A DNA stretch of 64,000 nt from Gnetum montanum (taxonomy: Eukaryota > Streptophyta > Gnetopsida > Gnetales > Gnetaceae): positions 744,119 through 808,118 of the forward strand of contig MNCI01004170.1 of assembly GCA_015680685.1 (NCBI GenBank). The letters run 5' to 3'. A model generated the notes under the pieces. The model had not been told where the DNA came from. It saw only the letters and a program-made list of their open reading frames with translations, and made no database searches. The translations under genes were made by a program, and so were the position numbers. Below are positions 46,650-56,640 of this stretch, one piece after another. The first letter of the stretch is position 1, and each line of letters opens with the position of its first letter.

Positions 46650-47540
46650 ATCCTATGATGGCATATCCCCCCCGTGCTTGGGCAAAACCAAAGCCTACAA
46701 AATCCTTGAGCAAGTTCATGAGGATGTATGTGGAGGACATATAGGACCTAGAGCCATGGTTGCTAAAATTAGGTGACTAGGCTATTATTGGCCCTATATG
46801 AAAAATGATTGCCTGCAAAAGGTCAAAGCTTGTGATACTTGTCAATGGCATAGCAATGTAATACATGTGCCACCAACTGAGTTACATACTACTTAGCTAG
46901 CCTAGCCATTTCAATGATGGAGGTTAGATATCATTAGACCTATAACTCCTAAGTCTTCCATGGGGCATAGTTTCATCATCACTACTATCGAATACTTCAC
47001 AAAGTGGGTTGAAGTTGTTCCGCTAAGGAAGAAAACATCTCAACAAGTTTGTAGATTTATACTCAACAACATAGTATCCTGTTTTGGCATACCTATGACG
47101 ATAGTCATAGATAATGGACCATAACTTAGTAGCTAGAAAATGAAAAAATTTTGTCATGACGTAGGCATTAAGCATTCCTTTTCATTACCATACTACCCTC
47201 AAGCCAATGGACAAGCTAAAGCTAGCAACAAAGCCATCATAAACTTGCTGAAAAAAATGTTGAATAATAGCAAATGTAAATAACATGAGTAGCTTGTCCA
47301 TACACTTTAGGCCTATTAAACAACCTATCATACTACAACTAGTGTAACCTCGTATAGCTTGGTTTATGGTTCTGAAGCTATTTTTCCTCTTGAATTACAG
47401 GTTCCATCACTAAGGGTAGCTCTATTGGACATCATCAATGATGAATAGAACAAGGAGCTACATACCATGAACTTGGAATTAGTGGAGGAGTAATGAGAAC
47501 AAATGCTTGCTCACATCAAGCGATACTGAGAGAGGTAGAT
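46650..47540 (+). pseudogene. Element F integrase, N-terminal and core domains
   Basis: The zinc-binding domain reads VHEDVCGGHIGPRAMVAKIR and VKACDTCQ (about 46713-46840). The core has Asp in RLDIIRP (about 46921-46941), Asp in VIDNGP (47110-47112) and, 35 residues later, AAA (Lys, 47218-47220) where the catalytic Glu should be in QANGQAKASNKAI. The triad is thus D,D,K and the enzyme is dead. YGSEAIFPLELQVPSLR and ELVEE follow. The frame is lost at about 47540, where a 1.25-kb insertion begins; the C-terminus resumes at 48796. Confidence 0.88.
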
Positions 47541-47544
47541 GAGG

Positions 47545-48795
47545 ATTATAGAACTTAGAAGGAGGGGATGAATAAGTTCCCCTAATTAAAACTTCATTGA
47601 GACAAAGAGTACACACCAAATTTAATGTGGTTCCCCAACTTGGATAGTCCACACACTTGGAGGATAGTTCATAATCACAACTCCAGACTTTGTTACTCTC
47701 AAATGTGATTTGAAGGATACCACACCCTATACAAGCTCTAAGCTCTACTCCAAAGTGATTTGACACTACGAATCCAATTAACCCTACAAGGTCTTGACAA
47801 GCTTAGAATGTGGTTTTCAAGATCCCACAACCTTTACAACTTGAGCTCCACTCTATAGTGTTGTGGCACTACACAAACACAATCTTGTAGGATTCCGACA
47901 AGCTTAAGCAAGACTCCTTCCTACAAGAAGCACATCAACCTTGCAGGGCAACAAAAGAGAACAACATCACAAGGAAAGAATGCAACTAAGTTTGTTGATC
48001 CTTGTACTTTGAGGTGCATCTCACTTTGACCAACTACAACAAACAAAAGATTGTATAATGAGTAGCAACAATGATTACAATTATTGCTTGATGAATACAA
48101 TTGATAGTACACAATACTTGCACATATCCCAATGAGAATGAAGTCTTCTTATAACCAATATGTTTTTGAAATCATCTCAGAATTCATGCAATGGCTAATT
48201 AATAGTCACTAGAGATGTCTTCTATTAGATTGAGACATCTTTCTACAATGGACCTTCATTCTGAAAAGATGTCTTCTTCTCATGAAAGATGTCTTTCTCT
48301 CTAGAAAGATGTTTACTATTTTTCAGAGATGTCTTCTCCTGTGCTACCTTCAATTCTACCAAGATGTCTACTATTTCATAGATACATCTTCACTTAATAG
48401 TAGACGTCTGTTGTTTCTACAAGGCATCTTTAGTAAAAATAATCCCTCAATGCTAAGGCTTCCTTCTAACCTCTGAGATGAGCTTTAAGGTCTTTATTCC
48501 TTGTCCAAGATCTTTTAATTCTTACATGTTCACTTGAGACCTTGTAGATGTCCTTCTCATTTGAGCTCTCCTTTTTTCTAAACCAATTCATTCCATATCA
48601 TTAATGTAGGCTTCATCTTTGTCTTTGATATCTATATTTTGACATTGCTTTGTAGGTGTCATCTCATCTTCTTCTTGTGTCTCCAATGTACTTTGTTCTA
48701 TAATCATAACAATCACACAAACATCCTTTGTTCTCCATTTTACTTAAGGTTTTGACATACCAAAAGGTCAATAGTCAAAATAATAGCACCATCAT
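47545..48795. mobile_element. Insertion inside F integrase, LTR-like, unclassified
   Basis: About 1.25 kb without coding potential, dividing the integrase C-terminal region. The left part contains ACACCAAATTTAATGTGGTTCCCCAACTTGG, a wording frequent in plant LTR/leader sequence. 48200-48440 holds about ten AGATGTCT/AGACATCT/AGACGTCT boxes, like a U3 enhancer. Exact ends and a target duplication could not be found, so it may be a solo LTR or another non-autonomous element. Confidence 0.5.
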
Positions 48796-49000
48796 GACTT
48801 AAACAAATGAAAGATCAAGATGGAAAACTTGGTTTCCGAATTTGTCCATGAAGATGTAGATAAATTCTAAACCAACTGGGAAGGGCCTTTCTTGATCATC
48901 AAATCCTATGGCAATGGAACCTTTAGAATAGTAGACATGGATGAAAATTAATTACATAATCCGGTCAATCATTCCTATATAAATCCTTATTACATCTAAC
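48796..49000 (+). pseudogene. Element F integrase C-terminal domain
   Basis: Reads ENLVSEFVHEDVDKF, then after a TAA TNWEGPFLIIKSYGNGTFRI and LHNPVNHSYINPYYI, the end of Tat/gypsy integrases that usually reads NWEGPY...N..HLR.Y. It directly continues 46650-47540 if the insertion is removed. Confidence 0.8.
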
Positions 49001-49616
49001 ATGCTTTCTTTATAGGTATCAACATCAACATCCATGACCATAGTGACTAATAGTAAGAGAGCCATTATTCCTTTCTTTACCTCTTTTCTCATGATAAATG
49101 GACTAAAAAACTTTGTAACATTTATAATGCAAGATGCAAATCCATTTTGGGTATGTTGATTATGACCTTTGGTGGCCTATTTTTCTAGTTCTTTCATATA
49201 ACCCTATGCATTGTATTGTAATAACATGTTTTCTTTGTTTTATTTTATTGTCCTCTTGGAGTTATGCTTGCAAGATGAAGCCTAGAGTCATCGCAAAAGT
49301 GCAACTCATTACAGTAGCAAGCCATCATGTGACCTTAATGCACAATATTCAGTGACTTTGTCCTATTGTGCCAAGAGTGCTTCTTCTACTTCACTCCTAT
49401 TACCTCTCCTTGAACCCAAACCCATAGCCTGATTATGACCTTCCTTCCCTAAATAACAATATTAACCTATTTTTGACACTCATGCAGTATGGCCATTTGA
49501 TGTCTCCTTTATCATGCCCCACCATCAAGTCCATTGAATGTAACACATCTCATTCAAAAGGAAAACCAAATGAAACCAAACCTTGGCAATGAAACCAGAT
49601 GAAGATTTCGTTCCTT
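49001..49616 (+). other. 3' untranslated part of element F
   Basis: No ORF of note between the integrase end and the polypurine tract. A short pyrimidine-rich part at 49070-49100 and a 73-codon ORF (49134-49355) lack recognisable features. Confidence 0.45.
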
Positions 49617-49638
49617 AAAAAAAGAGGGGGGAAGAAAA
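49617..49638 (+). other. Polypurine tract of element F
   Basis: A 22-base pure purine run of A7, GA, G6, AAG, A4. It lies about 620 bp after the integrase end, where the plus-strand primer of an LTR element should be. The 3' LTR would start just after it and is cut by element B at 49767. Confidence 0.65.
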
Positions 49639-49766
49639 TTCCTAAGAAGTTAAATGGCCAAAATGGACCAAAAGACAAACCAATAGCTTCAAACATGCAA
49701 AGGGAGAAGCCTAATGGTCAAAGAAACCTTGGAATCAGGTGTTGGTTCCTCAAAAACATTACCGAG

Positions 49767-50697
49767 TGATGAGTGGCTAAGTACCCCTACGCCCAACCAT
49801 ACGAATCACAAGCATTCACACGCGACTCGATCGAAATTCGTAGACTGTAAGCACTTAACATACACCAGACCCTAACTAGTAAAACCTAGGGTTAGAATGG
49901 TCGTTGCCTTCCTAATCTCACTTGTGATGTTCTTTTTGTGATGGTTAAGTGAGATTAAGGCTAATGATTTTTATAGCTTTTTACTTTATCTTTTGGCATC
50001 TAATTAAGGTGTGGAAGGTAAGGAAGGAACTATTATCTAATCTATAATTATCCTAATTTGTATTCTAACTATTCCTAGCATAAGTATCTGATCCCATCTT
50101 CTGGGCACATTTTGAGCATCCCTTAAACACTACTAGGCTACCAGACGTTAAGCGTCACTGGATTACCAAGTGTTGGGTTTGCGTTCGAGATGGTCGTACT
50201 TATGGTTTCTATGAACTATGAATGAACAATAGCGATTAAACTAATAATAAGGGAAACTTAAGTAATTATCAAAGCATATAAATATTAAGCTATTGAATTC
50301 AATAAATTACTAAGTCCAAATGCTACAAGGAATGCTTGAAAGCTCGTCTTTATTGCCGTTCATGCCAATGGGCTAAGATACATCAACACTCGAATAAAGA
50401 GCCGAACACCTTCTTTACACCTACTATAGGCACTTGGAAAATATTCTATCTCCTTTGGGAGCAAACTGCAAGAGCTTTTCTACAACTAACTAAAAGATGC
50501 CTCAATGAGGTGAAAGGCCCTCTTATTTATAGGCCGAAATAGGTGTTGCATAAACGAGGCCACGTCAACGCATGGAAGGATGCACCGACGGGGCCGCATC
50601 GATGGGGCTGCGTATACGGGCCTGCATCGATGCAGCCACGTATATGAGGTCCCATATATGTGGCCTAGTAAGCGCATGGCCAAATGACACTTCATCA
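49767..50697 (-). repeat. 3' LTR of element B
   Basis: 931 bp, TGATGAAGTGTCATTTGGCC (minus strand, at 50697) to GCCACTCATCA at 49767. TATA box minus at 50524-50531. U3 palindromes: CTGCATCGATGCAG (50622-50635), CGTATACG (50611-50618) and CATATATG (50653-50660). Confidence 0.92.
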
Positions 50698-50706
50698 TAC
50701 CCCCAC
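50698..50706 (-). other. Polypurine-tract-like site of element B
   Basis: GTGGGGGTA on the minus strand directly before the LTR start, identical to the site in A. Confidence 0.65.
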
Positions 50707-50826
50707 AACTGAGTAAAAACTCGTCCTCAAGTTCCTCTTACAATTTGGAAGGTATGGACTTTAGTTACAACACACATGACTTGACACACACACATGACAC
50801 AACATCGATTTGACCAAGTGCTCGAG

Positions 50827-53791
50827 TTACAGAGAAGGATAGGTTACAAAAATGGTGTTGTTTAGAGACAAAATTGAACACCTTACTGATCCTAGAGTCT
50901 TTACCGTGAAGAAGGATGCAAAAATTACCAGAGAAGGTAACACCGTCCCTAGGGGCGGTGGTTACGACAGCCCTTCACCAACCTCTGGCCCATATGGCGA
51001 TGGTGGTGCCACAAATGATGGTTACCCCGTAGCGACTACAACTTCTGGAGGAAACTAGAAAGCCTCCAAGAGGGCCCTCATTTTCTCCTCTTTGCTTCTG
51101 GGATCATTCACTGTCCAGGCATCTTCACCAATGTGTGCTGGAACTGGAACCTCCCAAGGGGATGGCAGCGCCAGGAAGAGTTCTTTCAAGTTGATGAACC
51201 AGGCTACGAACTATTTTCATTCGATGTCGAACGCTTGCATTGATGTCTGCAGCTGCTAGTAGTCATTCATCTGATGGGCCAAGTTCTCCGCGACTGCACA
51301 TTGTCCTTCAAAACTTATGCGGAGAACCTCGAGTTCCGCATTTCCTATTTTCAATTTCTGCTTCGTCACTTTATGTGCTTGGAACTCGCCCTCATATAAA
51401 GAGCATGAGGCAGCCACTTATTTCTCCAATTCAGACTATGGTCTCCCAGCTGTGAGCATGGCCAGGTTTGCATAGCAAAGGTTCCCGAGTTCCATATACT
51501 CTATCATTTCTTCAATCTGTAGCTCCTTGAGGTAGATTTCAGCTTGATTGTAGGCATTCAACCCATCAAAGATAGGTTTCCATATATTGCCTCCTTCTTG
51601 GAGGTTCTGGAGCGCTTGGTTCATTTTAGCCTTTACGACTTGAATCTACTTCACATTTACTTCCTTTTGCAAGCCCACTTGATCCTTATAATGATTCTTG
51701 ATTTTTTCAAACTTCAAGGCCTTGTTCTTCCAAGCAGCAATTTCGATGGTAGATTTTTGTCGCTAAGCCCGAACCTCCTCCATAGACAAATTTCAATTCT
51801 AAGCTTCCAACCTTCTCACGTCAGCATTCACCCTGGCTCGCTCTTCCTGCTGTTGGTGGATAAATTTTTTCATGTGCTCATTTTCCACACCAACATTACG
51901 CAAGCGATGAACCTCCACGGTCAACCTAACATTCTCCTGGAGAACATCTACCAAGTCCTTATTTAAAGTATATGCTTGAACGTCTACCAAGGACTTATCA
52001 AAGATCGTCGATTCTCGCTCATCCTTAACTATCTGAAGTTTGAGCTGAAGCTGTTGAAAATCTTCATCTCTGGTGATTTCATGGTTGAGGAGAGCTAGAT
52101 CAGCAAGTTGGGTTCTTAGTTGGCCCACTTATGTTTCCAAGCGTTGATAGGCAGCTTGAGCAGTTTTAAGTTTCCCTTCCAAAATGAGGCTCTTACCCCT
52201 TGTTGAGAGCAGCTCCGACTGGGTTGCAGTCATGTTATCTAGAAGGTCAAATACATCTAGAAGTGGTTGCCCAGTTTCCACCAGTCGGTCTAACAATTCC
52301 TCATGTTATGCTTCATTGATCTTGCTACATGAGGTTCCAGCATATGCCTGTACATCTTAAAGTCAATGAATATCTAGTACAGGTGTTGCCGGTGCATTAA
52401 GAGTTGTAGTAATTCTATCAACAACCACTTCGACCGTAATCTCCTATCCTTGGTGTTGCATCACCAAGACTGTTGCCCCTTCACCATCTTCCAAGTGTAC
52501 CGAGAAGGTAGCAGCATTCCCAGAGATTTCAGGAAATAGCTGCTGGGTTGATACTGTCACCTCTCGAACACTAGGATTTGTTTGTGCAGGCACTTGCATT
52601 CAGGCTGCGGAGAACATCGGTCCTGCTCTTTCAAGTAAGCTAACTGATCAAGCCACTTACTCCTGGTGGCTCATTGTAGGATGATAGACCGAAGGGTCTT
52701 CTCCACCAGTCTTTCCAGATTACTCTTGCTGACTCAAGAGCATTTGTTGGATCTCGCGGATGTGTTCTCTATGGTTTGTGAACCCGACCTTGTTGTTTGT
52801 GTAGGTGGTGGGAGTGGTTGCTGCTCCTCCTCTGTCTGTGTGGTGACAATAGTTTTATCCTTCATCATTTCTCACCAAGAGGCAATCGGGGCATGCCGAA
52901 TTATGTCATTGGAGTACCGTGCTATCCCTGCCCATTTGCACAATTTCCAGATTAGGTAGGGAAAGGGAAGAGTTTGTCTTCCACGTTCTCTTTTAGCGAA
53001 CCTCTTTTCAATCTCCAAGAATAATAGCTGTGGAAGACTCATTGGGAATTTCCCACTTAAGGCAGCACATGCATAAGTGGAGAAGGCTATGATTTTGTTG
53101 GGTCTTACCGTTGGGTTCAAGTGGTAAGACGCGATCTTTGAGTACACCCTCTCTGCCATGGTCAAAGAGCTGAATTCCTTATGATCTACCCCATAGCACC
53201 ATTTGGTCCATCCCACTTTTACCTCTGGGTCAGCTTGTTTTGGAATCTCCACCACATCTGCTCCGATCTCGAGCAACCCCAAAGCCTACGCTATTGCTTC
53301 TGAAGAGTAAGAGACATAAATGTCTTTGATCCTTACTCTAGACCCCGATTGTCAATTCTTCCAGAAGAGATAGGTCTCTCCTAAGCACCATTCACCACTG
53401 GTTGTGATGATTGGCCATATCGGAGAGCTTTGCAGTTGAAGCCTCACATCTTCTGAGCATTCTCAAAGAATGGTCCAAAGTTTAGCTCTTGGAGGACCAT
53501 CCGTTGCACTTCGTGCAGCTTGATAGCATTAAGAAAAGCCTAGGTCAAGGTGACCTCAAGCCATGGTGCTATCCCTTGAGTCTCATCCCCTTGCAATTGC
53601 TCACTGGGAATCTCCTCTTCGGGAATCTAATGGACAAATTCCACATTAGGTTCTTCACGAAGGGGGCTAGTTGCATGAGAGCCCTCTGCATGCTCTGGCT
53701 ATTACGTGCCTTGTCACCTTCCCATGTGTGGGCACTTGTCCCTTGGTTGTGATGGTCCTTCGCCCCTTGGATGCCTCAATTTGGGTGCCAT
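50827..53791 (-). pseudogene. Element B 3' ORF, nearly open
   Basis: ATG at 53789-53791 (MAPKLRHPRGEG), preceded by TGATTGCAG. The transposon-type domain is uninterrupted at 53282-52872 (IPKQADPEVK, GVDHKEFSSLTMAERV, CAALSGKFPMSLPQLLFLEI, LPFPYLIWKLCKWAGI). The coiled coil is open at 52128-51799 (RTQLADLALLNHEITRDE, VHRLRNVGVENEHMKKF). The stop used by A is changed to TTA, so the frame runs on to a TAA at 50827-50829. It has far fewer stops than A, almost all TAG. No pol is available in this element, so persistence of this ORF suggests a role, or youth. Function unknown. Confidence 0.78.
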
Positions 53792-54002
53792 CTGCAATCA
53801 AACATAACCATCTGTTAGATTGTGCATAAGTAGCTCAAAATGGTCCTTATACACCTTCTCAGTTTGACTAGGTTATGCTGTTGGCATAGACAATCCATTA
53901 AGTCCCCCAAAGTCTTAATTCATGGGTTAAAACCAAAAACAACAAGGGATGAGTTGAAGTTTAAATGGTTGTTTTCGTTTCTTCCCTTAGAGGTGCGAAG
54001 TC

Positions 54003-54030
54003 TTAATTAACTAATTAATTAGTTAATTAA
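54003..54030. repeat. Perfect 28-bp palindrome TTAATTAACTAATT...
   Basis: Self-complementary over 28 bases, in the leader between the G-run and the 3' ORF ATG of element B. A/T only apart from the C/G pair. Confidence 0.8.
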
Positions 54031-54046
54031 CTACACATAGGCTTCA

Positions 54047-54054
54047 CCCCCCNN
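54047..54054 (-). other. G-run with two unresolved bases in element B leader
   Basis: CCCCCCNN on the plus strand, that is NNGGGGGG in the coding direction, about 145 bp downstream of the internal TATA box. Homologous in position to 13206-13229 in A. The N suggest the run is longer than shown. Confidence 0.65.
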
Positions 54055-54197
54055 CTCCAGTTGCTTAAAAGGGCAAGGATCGGTTGATGCGAATGCACGA
54101 TAGAACGTAGGTGCTTAGGGAAGAGTTAGGCAGAAAAATGGTAAAATATCCCCCCAATTTAGATTCAAAATGATGAAATTTCAAAGCGCAACAGGCG

Positions 54198-54290
54198 TAT
54201 ATATAGGGATTGGGCACTACGTCGACAGGGCCACATATATGCGACCGCATATACGCAGGGGTGTGCACCCGTTGACCAACATTGACCAAC
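54198..54290 (-). promoter_or_regulatory. Internal U3-like promoter region of element B
   Basis: TATATATA at 54198-54205. Upstream on the minus strand: GTCGACGTA, CATATATGTGGCC and TGCGTATATGCGG, which recur in B's own LTR U3 as CATATACGTGGC, CATATATG and GTTGACGTGGCC. The 3' ORF ATG is about 410 bp downstream. The region has no counterpart function in canonical gypsy elements, so promoter activity is inferred. Confidence 0.55.
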
Positions 54291-55913
54291 TTGGAAAAAA
54301 AACCTGAAATGATGAATTTGAAATGCCAAATTGGGGCGATTGAAGCACGTGAGAGACCCAATCATGGTTGAGTATAGGAGGAAGGTAATCGGGGCTCAAA
54401 AAAGAGTCAAAATAGGAGAACGTGAAACAAAAGAACTTCGCAGGGAAGAAATCGAGCAATGGGACCCTGAAAATAATCAACCACGAAATCCAAAGGATGG
54501 GAGACTTAACAAGTGGAACCAAGAAGATGCAAATGGGTCCTCCCCATAATAGGCAATAGCCTTATTAGCCCCTGCATATCCTCAACACCGGGGTCTGTGG
54601 GCCCTGGGGGCCAAGAAATGGTGTTCCCTAGTTAATACTCCTACCCAAGAGATCCCACCAAGGCATGAGAAGCCCATGGAAACCATGACAAACTTTCACA
54701 ACATAAAATAGGTAGTGAGGTAAGTTATGGAGAGAAATGGATGAAAAAAAAGATGAGAGAATGGGAATTCCAATCGTCGGTCACATGAAACCCCATGTGC
54801 AATTGTGATTAAGTGACCCGGTAGAACCTTTCCTAAGTTCAGACCCAAAACCGTCTGCATACAGTAACATCGCAGCACAGATGAAGCCCTGACCATCCCC
54901 CAAGGAAGTAGGAATGCACCCACAAAGAACCACCACTCCAACAACATGAGAGGAAGGAAGTGAAATGGGAAAAAGTTAGAGGGGATGAAGGGAGTCCCAT
55001 AACTAGTGCTTGCAGCCTGTGAGAGGCAGTCTAAGGGGTGTGTTTTGAATTCACACATAGTGATGCTTTTATTTTCTTCATTGTCTTGTTATTTCATGGG
55101 AACCACACCATGCAAAGACCCATGCTTGTTTGCATGCATTCGACCAAGGGGTGTGCTTTGAATCCTCATGTTTTTTTTTGAATTTTTTGGTAAGGACCAC
55201 ACCATGCAAGGTTGAATTGCCCAGGAGCTTCCTTGGAGAGAAGAACGTGGAGTGGTAGGAAATCTGTAAGGACACACCAGCAACCCAAGGGACAGGAGAG
55301 AGTGATGAATGTTGCATTTCCCTTGAAGTCACACTTGATTCAAACCATTGGGTCATCCCTGAGTCTGGAAACTACACAAGTCACACATTAATTACAATGT
55401 TTTTAAGTGAAGGGTTTGCATGTTCCCAAAGGAAGGAAAACCATGGAGTGGGTGGATGGGTGGATGACATGGACTCACTGCCAAGTTTATGATAGGAAAA
55501 ATAGACATAAAATCCAAGAACAACAATGCGAGGGTGGAAGCGAGATAATGAGGTGGACTATTTTACATGACCCATCACAACAAAAACCATTCACGCTAGA
55601 CACCTAACGAAAATAAGACATCTTATTAGTAAACAACTGAAAATTAAACACACATATACTTATATATAAACAGCAACAAAGAAATGGAAAAGTAACTAAA
55701 GAAAGGAAAAATTAGCAAGAATTGGCAAATGTATGAACGATGTTGAAAAACAAAAAATGTAAAACAAAAAATTACAAAACAGTGAGGGGTGTAGTGGAAT
55801 GGATTAGTAGGGATGACGGTCTCCCCCATGACTAGGTGAAAAGGAGATGCGAAAAATGGAGTGAGGCTGTCCTAGAAATGATGAGGCGGTATCCCTAGTT
55901 AGGTGGAGCCAAT
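54291..55913 (-). other. Element B spacer
   Basis: Non-coding, matching the A spacer in order: GTCATGGGGGAGACCGTCATCC (about 55835), A/T-rich part (55640-55780), duplicated module (55029-55211), GGTCACATGAAACCCCATG segment (54778) and GCAAATGGGTCCTCCCC (54529). Small ORFs here are not conserved. Confidence 0.7.
55029..55211 (-). repeat. Duplicated spacer module of element B
   Basis: Two copies (55029-55121, 55145-55211) of CYAAGGGGTGTGYTTTGAAT...T-rich...ACCACACCATGCAARG, equivalent to the modules in A and C. Confidence 0.78.
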
Positions 55914-55930
55914 GGAAAGGTTTGAGTTCC
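55914..55930 (-). other. Deletion junction: protease linker fused to integrase end
   Basis: On the minus strand GGAACTCAAACC matches A near 8537-8548 (GGAACTAAAAACC), and CTCAAACCTTTCCAT matches A near 11332-11346 (ATTAAAACCCTTCCAT). The shared AAACC marks a microhomology join that removed what corresponds to about 2.8 kb of A (RT, RNase H, nearly all integrase). The reading frame is kept: LELK from the linker continues as PFHWLH, the integrase tail. Confidence 0.8.
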
Positions 55931-56640
55931 AAGGGCTCTTGTTCAAAGCTTTCAAGGATTTACAACTTTCCCCAGTCACCATGGTCATCAACAGTGGAGA
56001 CCTATTGATGAACCTCTTCCATTTCATCCATGCTTTCTACATAGACTCGTACAAGCCCCTCATATGGTTCCATGCACAATGCGCTACTAGCAGGATTAGC
56101 TGTCAATCACTCGATGCCTGGTTGTTTTGTGGCTATTGCATTCAGGCACTGTTGAATTGGTGATTCTTTGGTACACCAATTACATACTTGAATGGATGTC
56201 CACTTAGAGGACCATAACTGCTGCACATAGTTGCACCCTGAGTCACTATACGCGATGCATGGAACGCGCTTCTTCTCAATCTTTCCAAAAGGATTTTCCT
56301 TTGAAATTTCGAAGGAAAGATCTCGGAGTCCTAGTCTTGCATCCACCATGCTCAACCAGGCCCTTCCCATTATGATTGGGAAGTTCCCCTTGCAATTTTT
56401 AACACTGATGACAAGGAAATCAGCAAGATAGGACCACCCATAAATGATGGTCACAATGTCCTCCACCACTCCCAAGGGAACAATAATGGACTGGTTTGCC
56501 AGTTCGAGCCTAATGTTGCTCTTCTTAAGTGGGGGTAGGTTCCAATTCTTGGACATGTCATGAGAGATTAAATTGACTCCTGACCCCGTGTCCAGAAGAG
56601 CTTTGCATGGCTCATTCCTTGCCACCTGAAGATAGATGAG
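55931..56640 (-). pseudogene. Element B retropepsin and linker, active site intact
   Basis: A continuous frame from 56625 to 56107 contains KALLDTGSGVNLISHDM with catalytic DTGS at 56581-56592, NCKGNFPIIMGRAWLSMVDA as the Ile-Gly-Arg flap-end motif, and the tail VPCIAYSDSGCNYVQQL. The first stop lies after this tail, in the linker to the lost RT (TGA at about 56104-56106). Residue content and length fit a plant gypsy protease. It processes Gag precursors; with pol gone, a Gag-Pro product would be all this element can encode upstream of the 3' ORF. Confidence 0.85.

Larger units (their letters stand above)
25225..49766 (+). mobile_element. Element F: Tat-lineage Ty3/gypsy element, split by insertions
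   Basis: Plus-strand pieces in order: gag N-terminal half (25225-26436), gag end plus protease (38278-39330), a 5-kb repeat-filled spacer, RT (44450-45560), RNase H and a second archaeal-like RNase H (45560-46400), integrase (46650-47540 and 48796-49000), and a polypurine tract at 49617. The second RNase H and the RT wording mark the Tat lineage. Element D with nested C interrupts gag, another insertion interrupts integrase, and element B lies just beyond the PPT. No LTR of F was recognised. It is probably the oldest layer here. Confidence 0.75.
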
